Shown here: piece after piece, positions 1 to 8,828 of the stretch
How the letters are laid out: each line of letters opens with the position of its first letter
How positions within the stretch are numbered: the first letter of the stretch is position 1
NCBI GenBank assembly: GCA_038087015.1
Contig: JASBNA010000128.1
Coordinates: 1-52,759, forward strand
DNA length: 52,759 nucleotides
DNA from: Cerrena zonata
Taxonomy: Eukaryota; Basidiomycota; Agaricomycetes; Polyporales; Cerrenaceae
Direction: 5' to 3'
The notes under the pieces: model-generated
What the model saw: the letters and a program-made list of their open reading frames with translations, nothing else
What the model was told of the DNA's origin: nothing
Database searches by the model: none
Made by a program: the position numbers and the translations under genes

Positions 1-1029
1 ACTTAATAAACCAGCATGGGCAATCATTATCCCATTATCTATACAGAATCTTTCATCGGTTGCAAAAATGGAACCATTTTGACGATCTTTGACCATTAGT
101 TCCATCATTTCTTGTAGTCTTTCATTAGAACCTACTCCTCCTACTATAAGAACTTGGTTACTTTGTACATGGGCCATTGCCCTCTCGGTGATTTCAACCA
201 ACATGGAAAATAAGGTTTCTTGTAATGAGAAACAAAGATCTTCTGGAGTTATCAATTCTCCTGTTTCATCATCGATGAGTTTTTTGTTTTTATTATTACT
301 GAATAAGTCTTTTGCCAATAAGTCGATATGGGCCAAGATCCCCGACATCGACAAGTCCATACCTTTAACAGTGTATGGTAGTGGGACCAAATGCTTCCCC
401 TTTTTAGCCATTTGTTCAATATTATAACCTGGAGCAGGTTCATTTGGAATTCTCAATGTTCTTGCAAATCGATCCAAGCAATTCCCAATGGCAATATCCA
501 ACGTTTCTCCAAATATTCTATATCGTTGTCTTGAGTACGCAATCACCTGAGTATTTCCTCCACTAACGTATAAAACCACGGGGTTTTGGGCGTTAGTGAT
601 TTCTCTACCCATTTCAATATGTCCAACACAATGATTCACTCCCACCAATGGCAAGTCCCATAATTGGGCAACCGTTCTTGCTGCAATAACAACACTTTGT
701 AATGGGGCCCCCATTCCTGGACCCTGGGTAAAACAAATACAGTCTAAATCTTTACGATCAATGTTTGCTTCCTTTAACGACCGTTTGATTATCCTCACTA
801 CCCAGTTTCTATGATGACGGGCAGTGTCTCGGGGCAAAAAACCCTCTCCTGGTGGAGTCACATAAGTATCTCTAACGTTTGATAAGATTTCTGCTCGATT
901 GGTTTCACTTAATTGTCCTAGATGGTGTTTAATGACCCCGACTCCCAACTTATTGGCCGATCCCTCGAGCCCAAGCGCCAAGTAGTACGGCTTCCCGGCC
1001 TTTGCATGTTTATCCAAGTTCACTGGCAT
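1..1029 (-). CDS. KAE1: KAE1, tRNA t6A synthesis (KEOPS/EKC) ATPase, 3' end cut by window
   Basis: Kae1 is the catalytic subunit of the KEOPS/EKC complex. It transfers threonylcarbamoyl to A37 of ANN-decoding tRNAs in the cytosol. The minus-strand frame is open from an ATG at 1029 to the window edge (343 codons). It shows the family landmarks in order: [17 protein letters not shown] near the N-terminus, [20 protein letters not shown], the metal-binding NHCVGHIE (HxxxH), [29 protein letters not shown] and, at the edge, [14 protein letters not shown]. By comparison with the yeast protein about 35 residues lie outside. It diverges from SPC34 with only about 180 bp between the two start codons, and that gap holds a GGTGTACGGG motif. 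Identification is near certain. Confidence 0.97.
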   Translation of the reverse strand, partial: MPVNLDKHAKAGKPYYLALGLEGSANKLGVGVIKHHLGQLSETNRAEILSNVRDTYVTPPGEGFLPRDTARHHRNWVVRIIKRSLKEANIDRKDLDCICFTQGPGMGAPLQSVVIAARTVAQLWDLPLVGVNHCVGHIEMGREITNAQNPVVLYVSGGNTQVIAYSRQRYRIFGETLDIAIGNCLDRFARTLRIPNEPAPGYNIEQMAKKGKHLVPLPYTVKGMDLSMSGILAHIDLLAKDLFSNNKNKKLIDDETGELITPEDLCFSLQETLFSMLVEITERAMAHVQSNQVLIVGGVGSNERLQEMMELMVKDRQNGSIFATDERFCIDNGIMIAHAGLLS

Positions 1030-1104
1030 GGTCAATACCCTGATGAAGCTGATCCGATGGCATTGGTAAGAACTAACTTTTTTTTTTTTCATTGTCGAAG
1101 AGTA

Positions 1105-1115
1105 GGTGTACGGGT
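1105..1115 (+). promoter_or_regulatory. Rap1-like GGTGTACGGGT in KAE1-SPC34 divergent promoter
   Basis: GGTGTACGGGT lies between the KAE1 ATG (1029) and the SPC34 ATG (1208). It matches the conserved core of yeast telomere repeats and the Rap1 site. Confidence 0.5.
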
Positions 1116-1207
1116 TGTTGATAACGGAAGCAAAATCAAAACATAAAATCAAAACATCTACAACTACAACTACAACATCTACACCTACAACACACGCCCA
1201 ACACACG

Positions 1208-2056
1208 ATGAGAAGCTCACGAGCACCTTTGGAGGAGTACATAAACCTCATTGACGACTCGTGTCGACAGATACAGGCACACGAGTTCCAATCACCCGGA
1301 ATATTTACCAATGCAATAATCTCGCAGCCTTCAATTACTAAATTGTTAAAAGATGCAACCGAACCAGAGCAGTCACTATATAAGATCAGCAAGGCATCCT
1401 CGGGAGGATTTACCAGCACGACTGCGGTGTCGAACTTGAAGCGAATCTACCGGAATAATAAGCACGAGGGAGGAGATGAGCTTGACGGACACCTCGACAC
1501 GGTTGAGTTGAAACCCGAACGAGTTGATGGGAAATCGATCTACGTTGATAATAGCTTCAATGAGTACAGCAACCACGGAGACGGCCAGATCCGCCGAGCG
1601 GTGAAGATTCCCGAGATCATCAAGGAAAGCTTTGAATATGCTAATCGAACCGATGAGGTTTCATCACCAACGAAAAGACCACAACAAAGTACGACCCAGC
1701 ATAATCTTATACCGGAATCGGTTGTACAGTCGGAGAATCCCAATTTGATATGCAATGCTCTTATGCAATTGGTTATGAAGTACCCTACGTTGGTGAACCA
1801 TCAAGGGTTATATAATGATATTAATGGATACCAGGAACAATATAATACCTTATTGCAAGAGATTGAAGAATTAGAAACCATTGTTTCCGAACAGAGAAGC
1901 CAATTAAACCAGTATAACGTTAGCATGAACGAATTTTCGCCGGTCCGATCGCAAGAGGAAGAAAGTGCAATTGATATAGATGAATTAATGAAACGAGAAA
2001 AAGATGAAATTGAACAACTAGAAAAAGAACTAAATGAAAAGCAATCCACTGTATAA
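1208..2056 (+). CDS. SPC34: SPC34, DASH/Dam1 kinetochore complex subunit
   Basis: Spc34 is a subunit of the ten-protein DASH/Dam1 ring that couples kinetochores to microtubules. The first in-frame ATG is at 1208 (282 aa); the frame stays open upstream but only from a GTG, so the ATG is taken as the start. Family hallmarks are the N-terminal [10 protein letters not shown] segment, matching PPGIFHNAI of the yeast protein, followed by SITKLLKDA, and a C-terminal coiled coil ending [13 protein letters not shown], matching RKEKDEIRRLEMEI. The middle is low in conservation, as is usual for this family. Length is close to the S. cerevisiae protein. It is convergent with RPL30, whose stop codon lies only 60 bp away. 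Confidence 0.87.
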   Translation: MRSSRAPLEEYINLIDDSCRQIQAHEFQSPGIFTNAIISQPSITKLLKDATEPEQSLYKISKASSGGFTSTTAVSNLKRIYRNNKHEGGDELDGHLDTVELKPERVDGKSIYVDNSFNEYSNHGDGQIRRAVKIPEIIKESFEYANRTDEVSSPTKRPQQSTTQHNLIPESVVQSENPNLICNALMQLVMKYPTLVNHQGLYNDINGYQEQYNTLLQEIEELETIVSEQRSQLNQYNVSMNEFSPVRSQEEESAIDIDELMKREKDEIEQLEKELNEKQSTV

Positions 2057-2116
2057 CTACAATAAACATTTTGATTATTCAAGTCTATTACTATACAAAG
2101 ATTATATAAAATGAAC

Positions 2117-2631
2117 TTAGTTGATAGAAGACAAGATATCAGAGTCACCAGCATCCAAGATAGCTAAAGTACCAACTCTGAATAATTTACCACAAACGGT
2201 ACCTAATTCGTTGTTACCACCTTGGAAATAGTAAACTTGGGTTTTTGACAACATGGCGTAATATTCCAATTCAGATTTTCTTAAAACTGGAGTATTACCG
2301 GCAATGATAATCAATTTAGCCTTACCGGTTCTTAAAGATTTAACGGCAGACTTGTAACCTAAGGTATATTTACCAGATTTGATAACCAAACCTAATTTGG
2401 CGTTAATGTTTTCTTGATTCTTTGATTTTGGGGCCTGCAGTTACTGTTAGTATAACTTATTCATCTTGAATAGAAAAGAAAAAAGGTCTACGAGATAGTC
2501 GTATCATCATACCTCTGGCTGAACCAGAAATATAACGTGGCCCTATACTGCTCCCATTGCGAAAGCAAGTACTGCCCGAGGCAAGCCATTCACTTTTCTT
2601 CTTCTTGAAAATATTAGAAGATACGGACCAT
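2117..2631 (-). CDS. RPL30: RPL30, 60S ribosomal protein eL30 (two exons)
   Basis: Exon 2 (2434 to 2117) encodes [18 protein letters not shown] onward with the eL30 landmarks [27 protein letters not shown] and [12 protein letters not shown]. The start Met is supplied by a three-base exon 1, the ATG at 2631-2629, as in S. cerevisiae. The intron (2628-2435, 194 nt) begins with the non-consensus GTCCGT, has a TACTAAC branch site about ten bases before the CAG acceptor at 2435, and joins in phase to give a 106-residue protein. The ATG and donor lie inside a predicted kink-turn that resembles the L30 autoregulatory element (annotated separately). It diverges from RPL24, the same neighbour arrangement as in S. 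cerevisiae. The exon 1 assignment rests on the phase, the GT donor and the kink-turn rather than on transcript data. Confidence 0.95.
2435..2628 (-). other. RPL30: RPL30 intron
   Basis: Donor GTCCGT directly follows the start ATG. The branch site TACTAAC appears on the minus strand as the complement of GTTAGTA near 2446-2452, and the acceptor is CTGCAG ending at 2435. The donor departs from GTATGT at two positions, as the S. cerevisiae RPL30 donor (GTCAGT) also does. That weakness is what lets L30 binding block splicing there. Confidence 0.87.
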
Positions 2632-2666
2632 CTCTGCGTTTGTTGATGTATTAATACACTCCGGTC
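2626..2666 (-). promoter_or_regulatory. RPL30: L30-binding kink-turn over RPL30 start codon and 5' splice site
   Basis: On the minus strand GACC (2666-2663) can pair with GGTC (2629-2626), and GTGT (2659-2656) with ACGC (2639-2636). The strands between are GGA on one side and AGAGAT on the other, giving the asymmetric purine-rich internal loop typical of a kink-turn. The GGTC strand contains the G of the ATG and the first bases of the intron. In S. cerevisiae, L30 protein binds such a kink-turn in its own transcript and inhibits splicing. Function in this species is inferred from the pairing and the position. Confidence 0.82.
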
Positions 2667-3078
2667 TTAACGATAAAGAAGTAACAGGAAACTCCTAAAA
2701 CAAAGCGATGGCCAATTAATTAAATACTCGAGTGAAAAACTCTGCGCAGAGAAAGAAAAGTCGTGTGTGCGCAGATTGTGGGTTTTTTTCACTTTTTCGC
2801 AAAAAAAAACAAAAAAAACAGTCACGGCGTGTCACGTGCACAAACGATTACATAATCGGTCGATTTTTTTCATTTGCTTTCTTTCGCGGTGGTGCTTATC
2901 TGCAGGAAAAACCATCGGGAAAAAACCCTTTCACCACTGGAAAATTGGCCTCTACGGACATAATCTGGGAAAAGTTTTCTCTGGTTGAATTTTTTTTCCA
3001 AGATTAGCTTAAAATTTTTACCTTTTGTTAATACTGATAGTTTCCTTTTAGGTTCTTTTGTTCAATAGCCATAATAAG
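2667..3078. promoter_or_regulatory. Divergent RPL30-RPL24 promoter
   Basis: Non-coding stretch between the two ribosomal-protein transcription units. It holds several T/A homopolymer runs and one GTCACGTGCAC at 2831-2841 containing the CACGTG core (2833-2838). CACGTG is the Cbf1-type E-box reported at Candida ribosomal-protein promoters. I see no GGTGTACGGG Rap1-type site here, unlike many other promoters in the window. Short ORFs in this stretch look like noise. Confidence 0.6.
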
Positions 3079-3244
3079 GTATGTACCCAGGATCCAAGCC
3101 GTCAACCAGACAGAGAGACGACGTTGGCGAAGCCAAACCCCTAGATATACGTGGAGTTGATGTTGTTGATGTTGATGATGTCGATGTTGATGATGTTGAT
3201 GTTGAGGTTGGCAAGTTTTATAACGATATACTAACAGAGTTTAG
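3079..3244 (+). other. RPL24: 5'UTR intron of RPL24
   Basis: GTATGT at 3079-3084, TACTAAC at 3229-3235 and the acceptor TTTAG ending at 3244 form a canonical yeast intron of 166 nt, ending eight bases before the RPL24 ATG. No ATG lies just upstream of the donor, so the intron is in the 5' leader. About 50 bp inside it (roughly 3155-3208) is a GTTGAT/GATGTT repeat. Confidence 0.78.
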
Positions 3245-3252
3245 AAATAAAA

Positions 3253-3723
3253 ATGAAGGTTGAAATTGATTCCTTTTCAGGTTCTAAAATCTACCCAGGT
3301 AGAGGTACTTTATTCGTCAGAGGTGACTCTAAAATTTTCAGATTCCAATCCTCTAAATCTGCTTCTTTATTCCAACAAAGAAAGAACCCAAGAAGAATTG
3401 CTTGGACTGTTTTATACAGAAGACAACACAAGAAAGGTATCTCTGAAGAAACCACCAAGAGAAGAACCAGAAAAACTGTTAAAAACCAAAGAGCCATTGT
3501 TGGTGCTTCTTTAGAATTAATTAAAGAAAGAAGAAACCAAAAACCAGCTGAAAGAAAAGCTGCTAGAGAAGAAAGATTAGCTAAAGACAAAGAAGCTAAA
3601 AAGGCCGCTAAAGCTGCTAGAAAAGCTGAAAAAGCTAAATCTGCTGCTTCTGGTGCTCAATCTAAAGTTTCTAAACAACAATCCAAAGGTGCTTTCCAAA
3701 AAGTTCACGCTACCTCCCGTTAA
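3253..3723 (+). CDS. RPL24: RPL24, 60S ribosomal protein eL24
   Basis: Cytosolic large-subunit protein eL24. It matches the yeast protein almost residue for residue at the N-terminus ([18 protein letters not shown], then [20 protein letters not shown]) and continues with [20 protein letters not shown] and [11 protein letters not shown] Lys/Ala-rich tail ends [11 protein letters not shown]. Its 156 aa are close to the usual 155. The ATG at 3253 follows a 5'UTR intron acceptor by eight bases. Codon choice is strongly biased (AGA for Arg, CCA for Pro, GCT for Ala), as expected for a highly expressed gene. It is convergent with the taspase-like gene downstream. Confidence 0.98.
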   Translation: MKVEIDSFSGSKIYPGRGTLFVRGDSKIFRFQSSKSASLFQQRKNPRRIAWTVLYRRQHKKGISEETTKRRTRKTVKNQRAIVGASLELIKERRNQKPAERKAAREERLAKDKEAKKAAKAARKAEKAKSAASGAQSKVSKQQSKGAFQKVHATSR

Positions 3724-3812
3724 GTCGGCTTATCTATAGCTCTTAAATAATACTGTTATTAATAACGTTTATTAAACAAAAAAAAAATATCAAAAAGAAG
3801 ATGTTGTTGTAG

Positions 3813-4820
3813 TTATAATTTATATTCTCCTCTAACTAGACTTCCTTTTTGCAAACGACTCATGATTACTTCAATCTCCGGCTGATTATCCACCATTCGT
3901 TTGATTCCAAACTGGAAGGTTTCCGTCGTATGACAGTAAACTAATCGATTGTTTTGGCAATCATTCATATCCTCAATAACAATAATAACCCCAACGTATA
4001 TATTACCTTGTTCTGTTTGACAGGATTCAATTATACCTTGTAAGGCTTCGCACCAGTCAATGTCTCCCTCTAGTTGCATCATTCGTTCGATTACTAAACT
4101 CGATAACCCCCATCGGATGATTTGCTCTCCGTTCCCACTACACATACAGCTAAAAGTATACTTGCCATTTGATTTGAAATCAATAGCACATCGGGGGGTC
4201 CCTGCACATCCTATTCTGCCTGGAAGCTTGAAAAAATTACCTCCTGACGATGTCAAAACTAGTTTCCGGGTATCGTTGATATCAATTATCCCGATAGTAT
4301 CTTGAATCTCTTCAATCACTTCTTCTGGCCTATTCATATAATAATCATAGATATATCGAGCCCGCGGCAGTATTAAGTCATCAGGCTCGACCTCTTGCCT
4401 GGCCTTGTTCAATAACTCGAGGATCTTGTCATTCAGCTTGTAATCAAGCGAAATCGGTCTGCTAAGTCCTAACTTATCAAATTTCAGTCCTTCACAGTAA
4501 AGTAAATCAAGATTCTCCATTAATTGCCATGTTTCTCGTATAGGGAATGCATGTCGTATACTATGAACCGATAACTCGTCTCTCTGGCCTTGGTCTACCC
4601 TTATTATTCCAGCATCACAAAATACTTCTCCGTTAATATCTAATGACGATCCATACCCAGTATTGGTTAATTTACTTTTCTCTAAATGTTCACTCACCCG
4701 CAAGACTTCCTCAATTGATTCATTGGGTTGACTAAGCACTCGTTTGAAGAGTCGTTTATACTGGCCTTCGTTCTTTCTCGAATTGTTCCCTGCCCCAGTG
4801 TGAATCACCGATACCTTCAT
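3813..4820 (-). CDS. Taspase-1/asparaginase-2 family N-terminal-nucleophile hydrolase
   Basis: The 335-residue product aligns with the type-2 asparaginase family and is closest in motif layout to threonine aspartase (taspase 1). Landmarks are VIHTGAG near residue 5, TNTGYGSSLDINGEVFCDA at about 52-70, an Asp-Thr pair at D174-T175 followed by IGIIDI, SSGGNFFKLPGRIG at 191-204, then a C-terminal SGNGEQIIRWGLS. In this family the chain cleaves itself before the catalytic Thr, which becomes the nucleophile; T175 fits. S. cerevisiae has no obvious taspase. Substrate is unknown: it could cleave proteins after Asp or hydrolyse asparaginyl/isoaspartyl substrates. Start is the ATG at 4820. Confidence 0.8.
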   Translation of the reverse strand: MKVSVIHTGAGNNSRKNEGQYKRLFKRVLSQPNESIEEVLRVSEHLEKSKLTNTGYGSSLDINGEVFCDAGIIRVDQGQRDELSVHSIRHAFPIRETWQLMENLDLLYCEGLKFDKLGLSRPISLDYKLNDKILELLNKARQEVEPDDLILPRARYIYDYYMNRPEEVIEEIQDTIGIIDINDTRKLVLTSSGGNFFKLPGRIGCAGTPRCAIDFKSNGKYTFSCMCSGNGEQIIRWGLSSLVIERMMQLEGDIDWCEALQGIIESCQTEQGNIYVGVIIVIEDMNDCQNNRLVYCHTTETFQFGIKRMVDNQPEIEVIMSRLQKGSLVRGEYKL

Positions 4821-5007
4821 ACCGTTGCCAAATAGATGGTTTTTCAGTTTCTCAGTTTTTTTTTTTGCAATGAGCTTCTAAAACAATGTAGAAATACCTT
4901 CCTCTTTACATTCAACTAATCGAATAGATTAAAAAAGACTAGTACCAGGTTATTGATGGGGAGCTTCCGGTGATATAGTTTTTGGCTTTGCAAAAAATTA
5001 AAAAGAA

Positions 5008-5081
5008 TGGTCCCTAGCAGGATCGAACTGCTGATCTTGGCGTTATTAGCACCACGCCTTAACCAACTGGGCCAAGGGACC
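5008..5081 (-). tRNA. tRNA-Ile (anticodon AAU)
   Basis: The minus strand reads GGTCCCT ... AGGGACC with discriminator A, giving a seven-pair acceptor stem. An A-box-like TGGCCCAGTTGG, an anticodon arm GGTG-CTAATAA-CGCC with anticodon AAT at 5047-5045, and a T arm with GTTCGATCC are all present. It is 74 nt, has no intron, and is followed by a T-run usable as a Pol III terminator. Confidence 0.95.
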
Positions 5082-5251
5082 TCTTTATGAACGTTTTGCG
5101 TACCTGGATTACTAGCTCGGCATAGAACGATTAAGTTAAAAAAATCCAAATTTTAAAAAATTGCCATTTTTACGCTGTACACGCTTATATATCTCTATCC
5201 ACTTCATTTATCTTTGTATTTTTAGTATCTAGTTTCATTACATAAACATAT

Positions 5252-6391
5252 ATGCAAAAAAAAATCCACTAAAAAACGTAAATCAAATATAAGGGCTTGC
5301 AACGCTTGTGCTATTAGAAAAACTAGATTTGAAGAACAACCATGCTCCCATTTTATAAATAACGGTTCAGAATGTACCCAACCAAGAGAACGTAAAAAGT
5401 CTGACCTAAAAATTTAAGAAAGAAAACTTTAGATTCAATCGAAAATACAATTATTGAAGGACCTAATCATTCAAATGATCAATTGAGTAATGAAGAGTTT
5501 GTCAGGCCAACTTTGTCAGTGTCTACTTCAAATAGCTTCAGATCAGATTCTTTTAAAGAGATACAAGAGCTGCAACAACAACTGCAACAAATTAATTAAT
5601 CCCGAATGACTAATAAATATGGAAGAATGTCGCTCTTTATCGGTATGTGGGTAGACCAGACCTCTATCGTCCACATATGTCCAGTTTCCAAGACAGACAA
5701 CCATAACACACGCAATAAACAGCCAGACGTATTAATGACGACTTGATAAAAGCCCGATATTGAATATATTATAGCAGAAGAACAAATATTTACGTTATAC
5801 TGCAAGCCATAAAACTTAAAGGTGCACCTGACTTGATTGACCATAATCCCACTTTACCTAACTTTATCTTTCAGTCTCTTATTGCTCTCTTAACCTCTTT
5901 TCGTCTCTGTCTCTTTAATAGAGATACATATGAGAAAAGGATTTAGAACTTCATGCGGTTAGCAGCTGCAAAAAATTGGTATCTTATACTTCGTGATTTT
6001 AAAAAAAGGCAAATTGTATTATAAGATTAAAACAGCTTCAAGAGGAGATCATCAACTGTCTTGAGAAAAATTAGTCTCCCTTGCTTATTCAGAGGACGTA
6101 TAAATGATAAGATTAATATGGATACAATTGCGGGAATAACTATTGTAAAGATCAAACGCAGAGAAAAGATACGCTTTGACTTACGAAAAGCACAGTAAGC
6201 AAATCTCGGGCCGTTACATCATGTTTTCCTTTCATCATGCTCTATATAATTCTCACTGTATAGGCTCCTATGATTGTTATTTGAAAATTAACGATTCACC
6301 TCCAAAATCAATTTTTTGCAACAATTTGACAAAAACCTACGTAAACTTAATCATAAATATATATTCAATCTATTTTAAACACATGCTTTAG
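5252..6391 (+). pseudogene. Decayed Zn(II)2Cys6 regulator resembling MAL/SUC1-type activators
   Basis: The ATG at 5252 runs into an A9 tract that puts the rest out of frame. The next frame reads RACNACAIRKTRF then PCSHF, SECTQPRERKKS: the order of a MAL-activator zinc cluster, but with the third and fifth cysteines replaced by Phe. Directly after RERKKS a one-base deletion (GA where a GGA Gly codon is expected, 5403-5404) shifts frame into PKNLRKKTLDSIENT, followed by an acidic and Gln-rich stretch up to 5599. Beyond this, coding-like pieces occur in changing frames with stops, for example FHHALYNSHCIGSYDCYLK near 6221-6280, ending TAG at 6391. The N-terminal part is firmly a relic; the extent to 6391 is inferred. 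Confidence 0.7.
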
Positions 6392-6412
6392 AGATAATAA
6401 ATCTATGTAAAT

Positions 6413-6655
6413 CTAAGAATAAGAGTGTATTGAGCCAACAACAAGGCTTTCGTAATTTGCTCGTTCGTTCTCAAGTTGAATAAGACGAGATAATTCAAAC
6501 TCCAAGCTTCGAAGCCGGAAATTAAACTCGTTTTGTAGCCGTTGAATCTCTTGGTACTCCCGAAGGGCAATATTGTGGGTGGCAATAGAATGTTGGCGTA
6601 TAACCAACACGCATTGAGCTATAAAGCCTGCAATACCAACAAGTTCTAGCATCAT
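6413..6655 (-). CDS. Small ORF: membrane segment plus coiled coil (doubtful gene)
   Basis: An 80-residue frame from an ATG at 6655. Residues 3-20 (LELVGIAGFIAQCVLVI) are hydrophobic enough for a signal anchor. Residues 35-68 have good heptad spacing (EIQRLQNEF, RLRSLEFELSRLIQLENE), suggesting a short coiled coil. A TATATAAG lies about 50 bp upstream on the same strand. I recognise no family. It sits between a pseudogene and an odd GC-richer segment, so it may be a genuine young or lineage-specific gene, a fragment, or chance. Confidence 0.3.
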   Translation of the reverse strand: MMLELVGIAGFIAQCVLVIRQHSIATHNIALREYQEIQRLQNEFNFRLRSLEFELSRLIQLENERANYESLVVGSIHSYS

Positions 6656-7115
6656 TGTTTGGCCATCGTAAAAAATATCGAATTTTCACCTGACTTCCCT
6701 TCCTTATATACCTGTAAATATGTCTCACCCTGCCAGGGTCTACCCAACGGTCAGATACCAGCACCCACCAACCTGGATAGTGGTGACCCTGGCATAGCAG
6801 TGGCAATTCACCAACCGTATATCACAGGAGTGACAACATCGTGTCAGTGCAGCAATCTTACACGCAAATGCAACAGCCTCACACGCGACCACAACAACCT
6901 GACATAGCAGTGAATGAGTACGTTGTCATCACCTCGATACGAAATGATGGTTTCGAAGTGCTGCAAATTTGCAACAACTTCAACGGTTATCTGATCGCCT
7001 GCGGGTTGTCTGCAGGAACTACACGTGCCGTAATAAAAAAATCTAATGAGCAAAGGCTGAAGCCATTCATAAAGCAAGACATCTCTGGAAGAAGAAGAGA
7101 GATTGGTAGAACAAG
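6656..7115. other. Compositionally odd segment upstream of BOR1; possible gene relic
   Basis: This stretch is richer in G+C than its flanks and has coding-like pieces in three plus-strand frames: MSHPARVYPTVRYQHPPTW from an ATG at 6720, then GIAVAIHQPYITGVTT, then QQPDIAVNEYVVITSIRND and FEVLQICNNFNGYLI up to about 7000. No single frame joins them. It could be a frameshifted relic of a short Pro/Gln-rich protein or simply the BOR1 promoter. I recognise no homologue. Confidence 0.3.
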
Positions 7116-8828
7116 ATGGGCAGAGTGTATAGATGGTTCAACTACCTTGGGTACGGGATCTATAATGATTTGCGTAGTCGACTACCGTATTATAAGTCTG
7201 ATTTCACCGATGCTTTCAATTATCGAGTTATCCCATCTACAACTTATATATTTTTCACTAATTTACTTCCAGCAATTGCCTTTGCTCAGGATATGTTTGA
7301 TCAGACTAATAATCTGTATGGGGTGAATGAAGTGTTGATGAGTTCTGCCATGGCAGGAGTGGTGTTTGGGCTATTTCTGGGTCAGCCATTGTGTATAGTT
7401 GGGGTTACTGGACCGATATCGATTTTCAGTTACACGGTTTATGAATTGATAAGCCCCAGGGGCACTCCATACTTCCCGTTTATGTGCTGGATATACTTGT
7501 GGTCGATGGTGATGCACTTCATCATTGGGTTATTGAATATGGTGTCGTATTTGAAAGTCATCAGTAGGTTTTCATGTGATGTCTTTGGATTTTTCATTAA
7601 CGTTGTTTATATTCAAAAGGGAATTCAAATTCTTAATAACCAATTCCGGGAAGTGGGATTGGCAAGTGGATACTGCTCAGTCATGATAAGTCTCTGTATG
7701 ATCATTTGTGGCGTGGGGAGTCACATACTAGGTACCAGATTGCATTATTTCAAGAGTTGGACTAGGAAAATCTTTAGTGATTATGGAACTCCATTATCAG
7801 TGATTTTTTTCACCGGATTTATTCATTTTGGTGGTAGTTTAGCTAAAACTGAGTTGAAAAGATTACCGGTGACAAAAGCATTTGAACCAACTACAAGTAG
7901 TTCCGATATAAGGCCTCATGGTTGGTTCATTCATTTTTGGCCATCAGAAAATATTAGTGTTGGTGATATGTTCTTAGCGCTACCTTTTGCTATATTACTT
8001 ACATTACTTTTCTATTTTGATCATAATGTTTCTTCTTTCATGTGCCAACTGAAAGAGTTCCCTTTGAAGAAGCCAAGTTCTTTCCATTGGGATTTTATGT
8101 TGTTGGGCTTAACCACTGGTATTGCTGGCATTTTAGGTATACCGGCTCCCAATGGGTTAATTCCTCAAGCTCCTCTACATACTGAATCCTTGGTGGTTCA
8201 TGATCCCAGAACCGGTAAACCTTTGTCGGTTGTTGAACAAAGAGTTACTAATACTGCTCAAGGTTTAATAACTTTCGTTATGATGTCTGGTCCCTTCTTA
8301 GTTCTTTTGAGATTGATTCCTCAAGCGGTTCTTTCAGGTCTTTTTTTCATCATGGGCATTCAAGGTTTGAATGGTAATATCATCACGAATAAAATTAGAT
8401 ATCTTTTCTTAGACTCAGATTACATCAAACATGATCCTACTTGTCCTCAAGTTTTCCGAGATTTTGATGAACTTCCTAATAAAAAATGGTTTTATGTTTA
8501 TCTTATTCTTCAATTAGTGGCGTTTGGTTTCGAATTTGGTATAACCTTGACAAAAGGTGCTGTCGGGTTCCCGGGCGTTTTAATGTTCTTCTTATTATGC
8601 GCTAAATATGTTTGGCCGCTTTTCATACCAAGAGATGATTTGGAACTTCTAGATGGCGAAGTCGCCGATGAAGTAATTGTGAAAAACTTACAAATTGTTG
8701 ATCATTTGAATAATGTTCATTCCCCAAAAAGATCAAGCGATGATGAAAATAAAACAGTGCTTGAAGAATTTAACGATTACGAATTAAGACATCGTAATTT
8801 ACGTAGCATCGATACCATTAAAAGCTAA
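7116..8828 (+). CDS. BOR1: BOR1, borate/anion exporter (SLC4 family)
   Basis: Polytopic transporter (570 aa) of the SLC4/Bor1 family, which exports borate across the plasma membrane in yeast and also affects vacuolar protein sorting. It follows the yeast protein through YYKSDFTDAFNYRVIPS, LLPAIAFAQDMFD, YGVNEVLMSSAMAGVVFG, GQPLCIVGVTGPISIF, FGFFINVVYIQKGIQIL, FYFDHNVSSFM, LGIPAPNGLIPQAPLHTE and LSGLFFIMGIQGL. About a dozen membrane segments are visible. The N-terminal tail is shorter than in S. cerevisiae, so translation is taken from the ATG at 7116. One CTG (after GLF, before GQPL) would be Ser in this clade. It is convergent with SRO9 across 1.1 kb. Confidence 0.94.
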   Translation: MGRVYRWFNYLGYGIYNDLRSRLPYYKSDFTDAFNYRVIPSTTYIFFTNLLPAIAFAQDMFDQTNNLYGVNEVLMSSAMAGVVFGLFLGQPLCIVGVTGPISIFSYTVYELISPRGTPYFPFMCWIYLWSMVMHFIIGLLNMVSYLKVISRFSCDVFGFFINVVYIQKGIQILNNQFREVGLASGYCSVMISLCMIICGVGSHILGTRLHYFKSWTRKIFSDYGTPLSVIFFTGFIHFGGSLAKTELKRLPVTKAFEPTTSSSDIRPHGWFIHFWPSENISVGDMFLALPFAILLTLLFYFDHNVSSFMCQLKEFPLKKPSSFHWDFMLLGLTTGIAGILGIPAPNGLIPQAPLHTESLVVHDPRTGKPLSVVEQRVTNTAQGLITFVMMSGPFLVLLRLIPQAVLSGLFFIMGIQGLNGNIITNKIRYLFLDSDYIKHDPTCPQVFRDFDELPNKKWFYVYLILQLVAFGFEFGITLTKGAVGFPGVLMFFLLCAKYVWPLFIPRDDLELLDGEVADEVIVKNLQIVDHLNNVHSPKRSSDDENKTVLEEFNDYELRHRNLRSIDTIKS

